Positions 1-8,922 of a stretch of DNA of 64,000 nucleotides are shown piece by piece (position 1 is the stretch's first letter; every line of letters begins with the position of its first letter). The notes below the pieces were generated by a model. It had not been told where the DNA came from, did no database searches, and was given only the letters and a program-made list of their open reading frames with translations. Source of the DNA: Catalimonadaceae bacterium JC749 (GTDB taxonomy: Bacteria; Bacteroidota; Bacteroidia; Cytophagales; Cyclobacteriaceae); NCBI GenBank assembly GCA_021730635.1, contig JAJNNC010000013.1, forward strand, positions 1 through 64,000. Reading direction: 5' to 3'. Both the position numbers and the translations under genes were made by a program.

Positions 1-117
1 GAGTGTCGTTGATTTATAAGACCGTCGGGAAGTATAATTTAGAGAAAACCTGTGGTGATCCATTTGTGAATAGCCTTGTGAAAAGGTAATTTAGCGAAGC
101 CATAAAGCGATTCGACC

Positions 118-1176
118 TTGCAACGTACTAAGCTTAATCTCAAGAAAATAGCAGAAATGCTCGGTGTATCAGTGACCACTGTGTCCAGGGTGCTGAACGG
201 ACAGGCTGCTCAGTACAGGATCAGTCTGAAGACAGAACAAAAAGTAATGGATTTTGCCCGTAGGCATAATTTTACACCCAATGAGATTGCCCGCAATCTG
301 CGTCTCAGCAAAACAAACACCATTGGTCTGGTGGTACCCGATATTTCTAATCCTTTTTTTGCCAGTATAGCCCGCAGTATTGAAAATGAAGCCCGGCATG
401 AGGGGTATTTCGTCTTTTTATGTGATAGCAAAGATGATACTCCTACCGAAGCCGAACTCATTAAGCTTTTATTACAAAGAAAAGTGGATGGACTGATCTT
501 AGCCCCTGTGGGCCTGGACGCTACACATTTAAATCATTTACAGCAGGAGGGGATACCGGTCGTGTTGATTGATCGCTCCTTACCGGAGGTTTCTTTTCCT
601 GTGGTGGCTTCCGATAATTTTCAGGGAGCCTATGAGGCTGTCACGTATCTGATCAGACATGGACATACCCGCATCGCCTGCCTTCAGGGCATACCAGGCA
701 CCACCACCAATGAAAGCCGCATTATGGGTTACCAGCAGGCATTACAGGAGGCGTCTATCCCTGTCTTAGATCATTATATTGTAGGGCATAGTTATGGGGA
801 AGAGGATGGCTATCAAAGTACACAGCAGCTCTTGAAGATGCATCCAAGGCCTACAGCATTTTTCTGCCTGAGTAACCTGATCTCTTTGGGGGCACTGCGT
901 GCAATTGCCGAACACCAATTGAAGGTACCCGAGGATATTTCCATGATATCTTTCGACGAACAACCCTATGCGGCTTTTCTTTCTACGCCCATGACGACAG
1001 TAGAACAGCATCAGGAAGATATCGGGCGCAAGGCCGTACAACTCCTGTTGCGTTCGTCTCCACCAAACGCCAGTCAGCCCCTCTTGCTGCCTACTCAGCT
1101 CATTCAGCGTAGTTCTGTAAAAAAAATTGAACAGGCGGCTATCGATACCGAGCCTCTTCACCAGGATAAGGCGTAA
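118..1176 (+). CDS. LacI/PurR-family transcriptional regulator
   Basis: DNA-binding repressor or activator that responds to a small ligand, probably a sugar. The N-terminal helix-turn-helix (about residues 7-30, with GVSVTTVSRVLNG) is followed by a hinge (IARNLRLSKT) and a periplasmic-binding-protein-like ligand domain starting at TIGLVVPDISNPFF. The C-terminal FDEQPYAAFLSTPMTTVEQ segment is typical of the family, and 352 residues is normal length. The start codon is TTG at 118: an in-frame TAA lies at 103-105, and the helix-turn-helix begins immediately, so no other start fits. It is a paralogue of the regulator at 51783 but has a different recognition helix. Its target is unknown and may lie to the left of the window. 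Confidence 0.93.
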   Translation: MQRTKLNLKKIAEMLGVSVTTVSRVLNGQAAQYRISLKTEQKVMDFARRHNFTPNEIARNLRLSKTNTIGLVVPDISNPFFASIARSIENEARHEGYFVFLCDSKDDTPTEAELIKLLLQRKVDGLILAPVGLDATHLNHLQQEGIPVVLIDRSLPEVSFPVVASDNFQGAYEAVTYLIRHGHTRIACLQGIPGTTTNESRIMGYQQALQEASIPVLDHYIVGHSYGEEDGYQSTQQLLKMHPRPTAFFCLSNLISLGALRAIAEHQLKVPEDISMISFDEQPYAAFLSTPMTTVEQHQEDIGRKAVQLLLRSSPPNASQPLLLPTQLIQRSSVKKIEQAAIDTEPLHQDKA

Positions 1177-1233
1177 CGAAGGCGTTCTGATGGTTAAACA
1201 TTTACTCATTGATTCACTCTCACATTCAAAAGC

Positions 1234-1608
1234 ATGAAACTCAGAATACAAGACAATAGCATCCGGCTTCGGCTCACCCAGACAGAGGTCAATCATATTG
1301 CGCAGGGCAGGAAAGTGCAATCTGTCGTTTCATTTGGCAGGCACATGCCCACATTTACCTATTCGCTGATTCCGGAGGGGGAAGGTGGTAGCATCTCGGT
1401 AACCTATCATGATCATGAACTGAGGGTGTCTGTTCCCCGAAACGATTCCCAACAATGGAGTACAACGGATCAGGTAGGCATGGAAGAGACAATTGCTCAG
1501 GAAGAGGGACAATCATTGTTTATACTGATAGAAAAAGATTTTCAGTGCCTGCACAAAAGACCCATGGAAGATGAAAGTGATCATTTTCCTAATCCGGCAG
1601 CTTCCTAA
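1234..1608 (+). CDS. Small DUF7009-like protein
   Basis: A 124-residue soluble protein with no signal peptide or membrane segment. The opening (MKLRIQDNSIRLRLTQTEV), the central TDQVGMEE and the ending around IEKDFQCLHKRP...DHFPNP resemble the Bacteroidota family I know as DUF7009; that assignment is from memory. The composition is acidic with alternating beta-type segments. It lies 57 bases after the LacI gene on the same strand, so cotranscription is possible. No function is known to me, and no catalytic motif is visible. Confidence 0.7.
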   Translation: MKLRIQDNSIRLRLTQTEVNHIAQGRKVQSVVSFGRHMPTFTYSLIPEGEGGSISVTYHDHELRVSVPRNDSQQWSTTDQVGMEETIAQEEGQSLFILIEKDFQCLHKRPMEDESDHFPNPAAS

Positions 1609-1842
1609 TTGTATTGTTTTTTGTTCTGTAACCTTTTTGCTAAACTTTAACCCTATGTGGTTTATCTAAAAATTTCCACCTAGCAGCCCAAGGGCACTTG
1701 CTCAGAAACAAGGGATTTACCTCTATTAACCTTACCGGACTTACCTTAAACGTTACTGCTTTTTTGTTGCAAGTTCAGTGGCTATTATTTCACCGTATTT
1801 TATTGCGTGTATGAGGCCACTTTCTCTTGCCGGTCAGAATTT

Positions 1843-3417
1843 CTAATTGTTTTTTATTGCCTGTGGTGGTGAAGGCATTACAAATACATGGGGTTGCGGG
1901 TTGATAGGTTCCAATTTTCTATTGATAAAGGCCGGATGATCTGCTGCAATAAAGGTAGCCCGGAATCCAATAAAGGTCAGCGGCATTGGGGGAATTGGGT
2001 CTCCGTTTGGTTTCCGAATATCGCCACGATACGGATTTAAATACTCCCAAACAATTTCACCTTCTTGGGTAACCTCAAAGAACCGACCTTTAGCTCCTTC
2101 ACAAACGAATGTGTTTCCGTTTTCCATTCGATGGGCCCCAGAAATAAAACTACTCCAAAATGAAATAGTATCCGGTGCTATGTAAGTCCAGACAGGTTTT
2201 TCCGGACCAAAAGGTTTCCCTTTCTCTATCAAATAATTGCCGTTTTCATCTGTAGGAGGAATTATTTCGTAGAGGGCAGAATAATTCATGCTGTCTTTGT
2301 AAGGGATATCGTTATTAAATAAGGTTAGATTTCCTGCCCCAGGCTTTCCTTTCTCAATCCAGCGTATATCATGCTGATGAAATAATTGCTGATCGGTAGA
2401 ATCTCCATGGCGGTAGTTTTCAGGATTTCCCCATCGGTAGAGAAAATCTCCTCCTTTTCCCCAGCGGCCTCCTGTGTGACCTGCTGCCTCTTCCGTGGTG
2501 GTACTGTGATCTATGATGAAGATTTCACTCAAATTAGGAGAGCAAATAGCAATCTGGTCCAGCTCAGCGTTGTACTTGATCGCATTCATATGATAAACGT
2601 CTGATCCCCTATTTTCAAGGGTCTGGTTCCTCCTGGCACTTCCCATTGCTTTCAAGATGTTCAGACTATCTTGTGTAATGGGAGCAGGCAGGGAATCTCC
2701 TACATTAATATCTAATAGTTCAGGGTGATCGGCAGGGTTGCCATAGTTGGCTTTATTGGAATCATAATCCTGTATAAGATGATCCCAGATATGCCATTCC
2801 CAAACAATTTTACCACCCCTTTCGCCCTGCGGTTCAATTTCCACAATTTTATCAGGCCATAGGCCGGCTTTTGGGGTTAGTTCCGGTTTCCTGCCAGCGG
2901 CCATGGCTTCCTCAGCGGTTTTGGCTTCCCAGGCAATGGCAAGAATATTTCCGTTTGGCATCAAAGCGAAATCATGATGGGCATGGTATTCTTCATTAGC
3001 GTATTCAAAGTCCCATAAAATTTTGCTGTCCCATGTGATTTTTTGCAATCTTCCTGATTCTCCACCACCTGCAAATACAGGAAAATCAGGGTCATAGGCA
3101 TTTTGAATAAGCGATCCGTCATTACACAAATAAGCGCCCATCACACCATAATTTCCTTTCCATTGGTGAACTACCTCCCCTTTACGATTGATGAGATAGA
3201 TCAGTGCAGCATTAGGCACTGCAAACATGACGTATCCTTCGGCGAGACCTTCAGTGTGAATGGTCAAACCCCGCGGAATGCCATGTCCAAACATATTTCT
3301 TTTTTGTTGGGGAGTGGCTTGTTTTTGGGGTGTGTCTTTCTTGTCAACCTTAGCCTGGAAGGATGACATTACAAATAAACATACTAATAGACGAAGAAGC
3401 AGGTGTGTTTTTTTCAT
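1843..3417 (-). CDS. Arylsulfotransferase (ASST)-family exported protein
   Basis: Predicted extracytoplasmic enzyme related to arylsulfate sulfotransferases, which move sulfate between phenolic compounds without PAPS. A signal peptide (about residues 1-22, ending SSFQA) is followed by repeated beta-propeller-type strands. Family-like elements are the His-rich HAHHDF near residue 145, HQHDIRW, and the late AHRMENGNTFVCEGAKGRFFEV...GEIVWEY block, which closely follows the ASST pattern. At 524 residues the length suits the family. The ATG overlaps the stop of the upstream MFS gene by four bases (ATGA), so the two are probably translationally coupled. Many Bacteroidota ASST-like proteins have no proven activity, so the substrate, and even sulfate transfer, is uncertain. 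Confidence 0.82.
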   Translation of the reverse strand: MKKTHLLLRLLVCLFVMSSFQAKVDKKDTPQKQATPQQKRNMFGHGIPRGLTIHTEGLAEGYVMFAVPNAALIYLINRKGEVVHQWKGNYGVMGAYLCNDGSLIQNAYDPDFPVFAGGGESGRLQKITWDSKILWDFEYANEEYHAHHDFALMPNGNILAIAWEAKTAEEAMAAGRKPELTPKAGLWPDKIVEIEPQGERGGKIVWEWHIWDHLIQDYDSNKANYGNPADHPELLDINVGDSLPAPITQDSLNILKAMGSARRNQTLENRGSDVYHMNAIKYNAELDQIAICSPNLSEIFIIDHSTTTEEAAGHTGGRWGKGGDFLYRWGNPENYRHGDSTDQQLFHQHDIRWIEKGKPGAGNLTLFNNDIPYKDSMNYSALYEIIPPTDENGNYLIEKGKPFGPEKPVWTYIAPDTISFWSSFISGAHRMENGNTFVCEGAKGRFFEVTQEGEIVWEYLNPYRGDIRKPNGDPIPPMPLTFIGFRATFIAADHPAFINRKLEPINPQPHVFVMPSPPQAIKNN

Positions 3418-4598
3418 GATTGAATTACAGATTTTCTGGTGTTAGATAAATGAAAAAGCAGGAATCCGCCAGATAGCAGGAAAAGAAAGCCGGAGACTAA
3501 CATAAAGGTGGAAGAAAGCGATAGAAGCTTTAATACTGGGAAAATGATAATAGGAGATATGAACTGGCCAAAAAACCAGAATGTGGTAAGCTTTCCGATT
3601 TCCTTTCCCCGGATTTCAGGTGGAGCCATCTTCATGACCCACATATTGGTATTGGGAATCATCAGGCCAATACCCCATCCTGATAACATCATTGCGATAA
3701 CTACTAAGGCATAGGTGTTGGAAACAGAAATACAAACGAATCCTGCGGCCATGAACAGGTATCCGATAGCAAAAACAGAAAGAAAACTAAATCTGTCTTT
3801 GATTTTGGAATAGAAAAAGGATGATATGGCAGAGCATGCTGTACTGATGGCAATAGCAGCGCCTATCCACGAATTCTTTTCGATGCCTATGGCTTTCAGG
3901 TGAAAGGGTATCTGCACAGGAATCAAAAAGAAAATGATCCACATGATCATAGTATTGAGGAACAACCACCATATCACTTGAGGTGCCTTGACATGCTTAG
4001 TCTGATTTCTTTTTTCTACCACTGCTGGCTCATGGAGAAATAGTATACTGGGAGGCAGAACCAGCAGAGAAAATAAGTAAAGAAGGAAAGGGTATCTCCA
4101 ACCGAAATCAGCAAGAATCCCTCCCAAACCAATAAACAGAATGCCAGCCATTGACATAAAAGCAATCTGTATACCCACTAATTTCTGTCGCTCCGTTCCC
4201 TCAAAAAAATCGGCTATCAGCGTAATGACAATTGTCATGGACATGCCCACAGATACGCCGAGCATAGCCCTGGATAGCAGTATATGATAGAGATTATGAA
4301 GGAAATACCCACCTGCTCCTGATACGGCATAGAGTAGCAGCGAGAACCACAAAATTCTCAACCTCCCATGTCGGTCAATCAGGTAGCCTGTGATGGGGGA
4401 AAAAAGGGCAATCATTAAGGCCGGCACAGTCAATATCAATTGAACAAGGAATTTTGCATTTTCAACATCGGAGAATACCATGGCCATCTGAGGCAAGGCA
4501 GGAGAGATGGTAATGACAGACATGATGGTCAGACTACTGACAAGAAGCAGGGTAAGCTTTAATTTCCACTTTTTATTTGCTAGGGATGCTGTTCTCAT
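3414..4598 (-). CDS. MFS transporter
   Basis: Inner-membrane secondary carrier of the major facilitator superfamily with about twelve hydrophobic segments. The loop 2-3 signature is visible as GYLIDRHGRLRILW, and a central charged loop (VVEKRNQTKHVKAP) separates the halves. The reading frame extends upstream to 4661, but that would add a polar 21-residue stretch. I chose the ATG at 4598 (MRTASLANKKWKLK) because it places a short basic tail before the first membrane helix. Its stop overlaps the start of the arylsulfotransferase-like gene (ATGA), suggesting the two act together, for example on the same sulfated or aromatic compound. The substrate cannot be told from sequence. Confidence 0.87.
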   Translation of the reverse strand: MRTASLANKKWKLKLTLLLVSSLTIMSVITISPALPQMAMVFSDVENAKFLVQLILTVPALMIALFSPITGYLIDRHGRLRILWFSLLLYAVSGAGGYFLHNLYHILLSRAMLGVSVGMSMTIVITLIADFFEGTERQKLVGIQIAFMSMAGILFIGLGGILADFGWRYPFLLYLFSLLVLPPSILFLHEPAVVEKRNQTKHVKAPQVIWWLFLNTMIMWIIFFLIPVQIPFHLKAIGIEKNSWIGAAIAISTACSAISSFFYSKIKDRFSFLSVFAIGYLFMAAGFVCISVSNTYALVVIAMMLSGWGIGLMIPNTNMWVMKMAPPEIRGKEIGKLTTFWFFGQFISPIIIFPVLKLLSLSSTFMLVSGFLFLLSGGFLLFHLSNTRKSVIQS

Positions 4599-4811
4599 AC
4601 ATGTTGAATAAATCTTATCATTAGGACAAATACGGTCTAAGTGGAAACGAAGAAAATTCATTTATTAATGGCCAGCTTTCTTCATAGCCTTTAATTACAT
4701 GGCTCTTGTATCGCTGTGCGGCCCCGTTGACTTACGCTCATAGGCGGCTGGCAGCAAACATCTTTTCAGTGTGGTTTTCAGCGAAAAAGCCAAAGCGTCA
4801 GGGCAAATACG

Positions 4812-5492
4812 CTAGACCATATGGCCCTGCATGAGTTCTCCTAACATCTTCTTAAAATTTTCCTTTTTGTTTAAATGAGGAAGGGGTTCATGGGGCTCTG
4901 GCGCACCTAAAAATTGACAAAGCGGTCCCCAGCCTTCACTCACATCGTAAACAAGTAATTTCTCTGCCGGAACAGAGGCTTTAACATCTTCTATATGCTC
5001 ATTAAATATTTTCTCGGCAAAGGCTTTATCCTCGAATCTACCTTGAAAATGATCTTTAAAGATACTTTCTTTGGCAAATTTTACGCACTTAATCACCGAC
5101 CGAAGGCGAGGATTGAAAAGCAGTTTGGACATCATGACTATTTTCTGTGGTACCGTCTGAGGTCCCGCCTGCCAAATAGTGCTGTGTACGCTGGAATACC
5201 AATTTTCAAAAGGCCTCACCGTCAAAATGACTTTTGCGTCAGGATAGCGACGCAGGTGTTCCTTGTACCAAGGATAACTTGGGAAGTCTACAGTGGCCTG
5301 AAAACCCTTGTAGAGTTCTTCCCATTGGGTTGTGCCTGTTGTTTTCAGCGTTAACCAATAATGAAGATTTTCCGGATGTACCAGAAGCTCTTTCATGTGA
5401 TAGGTTTTTACATACCCCAGTCTCTCTAGCGACTCTTTAAGGGTATTTGTACCGGTGCGTGGTAATCCAGCGCCAATAATTTTGATTGACAT
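4812..5492 (-). CDS. PAPS-dependent sulfotransferase family protein (Sulfotransfer_4-like)
   Basis: Predicted cytosolic sulfotransferase using PAPS. The N-terminal phosphosulfate-binding loop is clear (IIGAGLPRTGTNTLKESLERLG), and the 3'-phosphate-binding region is visible as KVILTVRPFENWYSSVHST. The frame opens at 5537, but I chose the ATG at 5492 (MSIKIIGAG) since the family normally begins right at the P-loop strand; this gives 226 residues. It lies 213 bases upstream of the MFS gene on the same strand, heading a set of sulfotransferase, carrier and exported arylsulfotransferase-like protein. The acceptor is unknown. Confidence 0.88.
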   Translation of the reverse strand: MSIKIIGAGLPRTGTNTLKESLERLGYVKTYHMKELLVHPENLHYWLTLKTTGTTQWEELYKGFQATVDFPSYPWYKEHLRRYPDAKVILTVRPFENWYSSVHSTIWQAGPQTVPQKIVMMSKLLFNPRLRSVIKCVKFAKESIFKDHFQGRFEDKAFAEKIFNEHIEDVKASVPAEKLLVYDVSEGWGPLCQFLGAPEPHEPLPHLNKKENFKKMLGELMQGHMV

Positions 5493-5997
5493 TTTTTTCG
5501 CGGTTTTATTTAATGATGTGGATATGATATTATTCAAGTTTCCAGCAAATTTACTTTATTCTCATGCCTAACCCTGCTTCTAAAAAGGGAAAGACTCAAG
5601 TTACAATTGTCCGGAAGTAATGATAAGGTGCGCTGGTTTTCACAAAAGAAAGCTCCCTATTGGGTAATGATACCTATCTAACTGGCATGTATGCTGTTTA
5701 CTCTGCTCATAGTTATTTTCTTGTGATAGATATAGTACCATCTCCTCTAAAGAAGTCTTTAGTTTGATTCTATTCTCATAGTAGGGCAAGCATCATCATA
5801 CAAGTGTATAGCAGCAAGTATCCCACTTCGTCTGCTAAACACAAAAGTTCTTCTAGTTGTCAAAAAGACAATGGCAGAACAAAACCATAAGAAAATTAAC
5901 TAAGTTATAAATATTTACTGCTTGAAAAGCAGCAGGATAGAAAGCAATCAGGCGTAATGTTACCAAATGTAATAGAAATAAATTGATTTTCAACAGC
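5493..5997. other. Gene-poor stretch upstream of the sulfotransferase
   Basis: About 500 AT-rich bases between the sulfotransferase start and the antitoxin relic. It should hold the promoter of the sulfotransferase operon. A short plus-strand frame at 5564-5620 (MPNPASKKGKTQ..., 18 codons) ends in consecutive stops and has no recognisable partner. No RES-type toxin gene or remnant that would match the neighbouring antitoxin relic was recognised on either strand. Confidence 0.5.
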
Positions 5998-6243
5998 TTA
6001 AACGTTACTTTTTTTGAGTAGGATTTCTAATCCTAGTACCAAAGCCAGGGTTTTTTCAGCAATCCTGAGCTTGAATTGATCAGAAGGGGCATAGCCAGGG
6101 GTAATATGCAGCGCTGCGGCTAGCTCCTCAGTGCTGAGCTATATCTCCTGTTGCAAAGCCAGAAGCTGATCCTTTTGGATACCTTCCTTGGACTAGGGAT
6201 TTAAAGAGATTACATCATGAGGGATAGAAAGAAGATCAAGCAT
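5998..6243 (-). pseudogene. Remnant of an Xre/MbcA/ParS (DUF2384)-type antitoxin
   Basis: Read on the minus strand from an ATG at 6243, one continuous frame gives an antitoxin-like C-terminal half. An LSTEELAAALHITPGY segment resembles the Xre helix-turn-helix (usually an LxxEEIAxLLHIS-type sequence). It is followed by FKLRIAEKTLALVLGLEIL, matching the usual SERLLRIAxLYALGLEVF-type helix. Two in-frame TAG stops (6193-6195 and 6139-6141) interrupt it before the final TAA at 5998-6000. No frameshift is needed to see the similarity, so decay by point mutation is the simplest reading. The family normally pairs with a RES-domain NAD-degrading toxin encoded immediately downstream; none is visible here. 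The assignment rests on by-eye pattern similarity. Confidence 0.55.
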
Positions 6244-6546
6244 ATCACTGAATTTAATTTTTCTGTTTATATGCCTGGGAAGTAGGGATCGTTGTGCTAC
6301 TGCCGCTTATAAGTGAGGGAAAGAGAGCGAAACCTGAGAGTATGAAGCAATCTAGTATGGCTGATTAAAGCTATCTCATACTAACTAGCTTACGGTATAC
6401 AATATACCCTCTACACAGTAGACTAAACCCCTCATTGCCGGTATTTGACTACCCTTGGATTCTGCTGAGATTTGCCTCCATCAAAAGAAAAACAACAGCA
6501 CTGTTTTACTGAAAAACAAGAATCCAAAAAATTACCAATTAACAAC

Positions 6547-7797
6547 ATGAAAAACTTATTCCAAACCATTCTGATGATAGCCCTTGTCGTGATGACATTA
6601 GGAAGTTGCCAGCAAGAGAACATTGCACCCAATACCCCTGGAACGGATCAACCTACACCTCCTGGGGAAGAACCTAGTGGTGAAGATCCGACAGGGGAGG
6701 ATCCAGAAAATACCCCATTCACTTCTATTCCTGATGAACTGGTAGGCACCTGGTTTGCCTCTGACAACGAAAACCCCCTTACCATCAACTGGGAAGAAGG
6801 CACCTTTCAAGGGGAGGTAGGCTTCAAAGAATTCAGAACCATGGTATTCACTAAAGATGGAAAAAATGCGGTTGAATATTATGCGGAAGCTTTCGCTTCA
6901 GGCACAAATGTGTTATTCAAAAGAGTGGGAACCCTGGAATATAAAGAGAATCCAAGATCTTTAACCTTTCACGTACAATCTGGTAAAGTACGTGTTTTTA
7001 GCGCTGGCTCTGCAAGTTATCAAGAATCTGATCTTATCAGCGAAGAATGGCCTACTTACTATAGTGTACTCGTTGACCCGGAAGCTACGACCTATAGCTC
7101 TTCTACCAACTATTTAATGGCCAAACGAAGCAATGGAGCTACGGAGTATTCAGTGAAATATACCAAAGTAGAAGACAACATCCCTGATGAAGGAACTCCT
7201 GATCCGGATGACCTATATACTACCCCACCCGCTACAGGAACCTATGTTGAAATAGCTGGCAAATACTATCCTACTGTCAACATTGGGGAGCAGGAGTGGA
7301 TGTCAGTTAATTATGCCGGCACAGGAGGCATGCATGATTCTTCAAAACCTCATTATGGCACTTTCTATAAGTATATGGATTTACAAGAGATTCCTATTCC
7401 GGAGGGCTGGCGCATGCCCACTAAACAGGATTATATTCACCTCTTAAAATCTCAAGGCCTGGTGCTCAACGCTTGGGAATCTACAAATGGAGAAGATCTG
7501 CAGTCTAAAAAGTTGTTGGGCCAGTTGATGGCAACCACTGATTGGCTCAAACAGGATGGTTATGCTACCAACCAATCTGGTTTCAATGCCATGCCATCCA
7601 ATTACAGGGTACAAGACGCTAACCTACACGGAGAAGGGACGAACTGTTACTTGTGGACAGCAGATGTCAACGAAGACGAAGCTCCCATCGTCTTTCAGAT
7701 TATACAGTTGCCCAGCGATACCTATGCTTCCTTTACTACTTTTCCCTTGGGTTATTTCCCACAGCACTTGCCCCTCCGGTTAGTGAAAGATAAGTAA
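6547..7797 (+). CDS. FISUMP-domain lipoprotein
   Basis: Predicted envelope lipoprotein of 416 residues. The signal peptide MKNLFQTILMIALVVMTLGSC ends in a lipobox with the acylated Cys at about residue 21. A Pro/Glu/Gly-rich linker with repeated GEEP/GEDP units follows, as often seen after surface-exported lipoprotein signals. The middle third is a beta-rich domain I do not recognise. From about residue 235 the FISUMP fold is clear: YYPTVNIGEQEWMSVNYAGT, then GWRMPTKQDYIHLL, then SGFNAMPSNYR and a final LPLRLVKDK. The frame is open from 6472, but the ATG at 6547 is the only start that begins a proper signal peptide. No function is established for FISUMP proteins. The gene is isolated. Confidence 0.85.
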   Translation: MKNLFQTILMIALVVMTLGSCQQENIAPNTPGTDQPTPPGEEPSGEDPTGEDPENTPFTSIPDELVGTWFASDNENPLTINWEEGTFQGEVGFKEFRTMVFTKDGKNAVEYYAEAFASGTNVLFKRVGTLEYKENPRSLTFHVQSGKVRVFSAGSASYQESDLISEEWPTYYSVLVDPEATTYSSSTNYLMAKRSNGATEYSVKYTKVEDNIPDEGTPDPDDLYTTPPATGTYVEIAGKYYPTVNIGEQEWMSVNYAGTGGMHDSSKPHYGTFYKYMDLQEIPIPEGWRMPTKQDYIHLLKSQGLVLNAWESTNGEDLQSKKLLGQLMATTDWLKQDGYATNQSGFNAMPSNYRVQDANLHGEGTNCYLWTADVNEDEAPIVFQIIQLPSDTYASFTTFPLGYFPQHLPLRLVKDK

Positions 7798-8492
7798 CGA
7801 TTCAAAAGTTAATTTGCCTGCAAAGGCTGGCGAGATTCTCAGCAGAAGATAATTCTTTTCATGCTGCTGAGAATTTCGCTTTATGAGTAGATTTACAACA
7901 TTGGCAGGTAGAGAGCTTCTTTAGATGTATCAAGCAGTGTTGTGCAACAACACTTATCAGGCGGCCGATGTGATCGTTTTTGGCAATACCTCTCTTGATA
8001 TCATAGCAGCCGTAAAGGGTATGGGCAGTCAAAGATGGTTTGTTTTGCGGAGGTGCGGGCTGGAATGATAGTGGCAACAAAGAAGTGACTGAAAGCTTGT
8101 CCTGTGGATTTTATCATCGAGTATTTTTGCACTACCGTCGATTGGAAGCCCGGCATTGGCACATTGATTTGAGGTGATACACCATAAAACTTTGGTTAAA
8201 GCAGATCAAGCAGTCATATGAAAGTATAAAGCCATACAGGATCGCGATGATCAACTTCTGAAAAACAATTATAACAAGACCCACAAGGGCTTTTATGTAA
8301 ACCAGCCCAGGAATTTTTTCCCAACAGTAGTTAATGATAAATTTCAATGAGTATTGTCAGGCAAACCAGTTGGAAAATAATATATTTGATCTGTATGACT
8401 ATTTTTACTTGTACAAGAATTATTAACACAAGGTTAATCGAATTTGCCTGCCATTTTAATCAATCAAACTTCCAACCAACTACCTTAACATT
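7798..8492. other. Gene-poor stretch with possible transposase debris, upstream of mscL
   Basis: Nearly 700 bases without a convincing gene. On the plus strand, frame 7888-7938 reads VDLQHWQVESFFRCIKQ, which resembles the C-terminal motif of IS4-type transposases (WQVExFFKWIKQ). A second frame around 8112-8258 gives HYRRLEARHWHIDLR then LWLKQIKQSYESIKPY, broken by stops. Both are too short to prove an insertion sequence, and no terminal repeats were found. Closer to mscL there is a 6-bp inverted repeat, ATTAAC (8422-8427) and GTTAAT (8433-8438), that could be a regulatory site. Confidence 0.3.
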
Positions 8493-8903
8493 ATGGGATT
8501 TCTAAAAGATTTTAAAGAGTTTGCCATCAAGGGTAATGTCATTGATCTGGCCGTGGCGGTCATCATCGGTACTGCCTTCGGTAAGATTGTTTCCTCACTG
8601 GTGAATGATATTCTCATGCCTCCTATCGGTCTTTTGTTGGGAGGGGTAGATTTTACCTATCTGAAGTGGATACTCAAGCGAGGAAATGAGGCCGCCGAAG
8701 AGGTGGCTATCCATTATGGTAACTTCATGCAGAATGTCTTAGATTTTATCATCATCGCTTTTTCGGTTTTTCTGGTTGTCAGAATTTACCGGCGGCTGGA
8801 ACGAAAAAAAGAGGAGACACCCGCACCTTCTCCGGTAGCCCCTACCAACGAGGAAAAGCTATTGGCTGAAATCCGTGATCTGCTCAAGGAAAAACCTTTG
8901 TAA
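8493..8903 (+). CDS. mscL: Large-conductance mechanosensitive channel MscL
   Basis: Inner-membrane pore that opens under membrane tension to release solutes during hypo-osmotic shock. All family landmarks are present: the amphipathic N-terminal helix ([23 protein letters not shown]), the Gly/Ala-rich first membrane helix, the loop, the second helix ([18 protein letters not shown]), and a charged C-terminal bundle helix ([14 protein letters not shown]) after a Pro-rich linker. The 136-residue length is typical. It stands alone, and the gene on the other strand converges 19 bases after its stop. Confidence 0.97.
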   Translation: MGFLKDFKEFAIKGNVIDLAVAVIIGTAFGKIVSSLVNDILMPPIGLLLGGVDFTYLKWILKRGNEAAEEVAIHYGNFMQNVLDFIIIAFSVFLVVRIYRRLERKKEETPAPSPVAPTNEEKLLAEIRDLLKEKPL

Positions 8904-8922
8904 ACAAACGCTACACAGGGCA

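Noticed and set aside
766-1320. Open frame of 184 codons on the minus strand spanning the end of LacI and the start of the DUF7009-like gene
   Set aside because: Cys- and Arg-rich translation without family pattern, covering two good plus-strand genes.
1745-1757. CTTAAACGTTACT, repeated exactly at 5997-6009
   Set aside because: At the second site it is part of the antitoxin relic's last codons and stop. At 1745 the surrounding frames show no antitoxin similarity, so it is probably chance in AT-rich DNA.
5564-5620. Short frame MPNPASKKGKTQ... before the sulfotransferase
   Set aside because: Only 18 codons followed by several stops, with no conserved partner; treated as chance.
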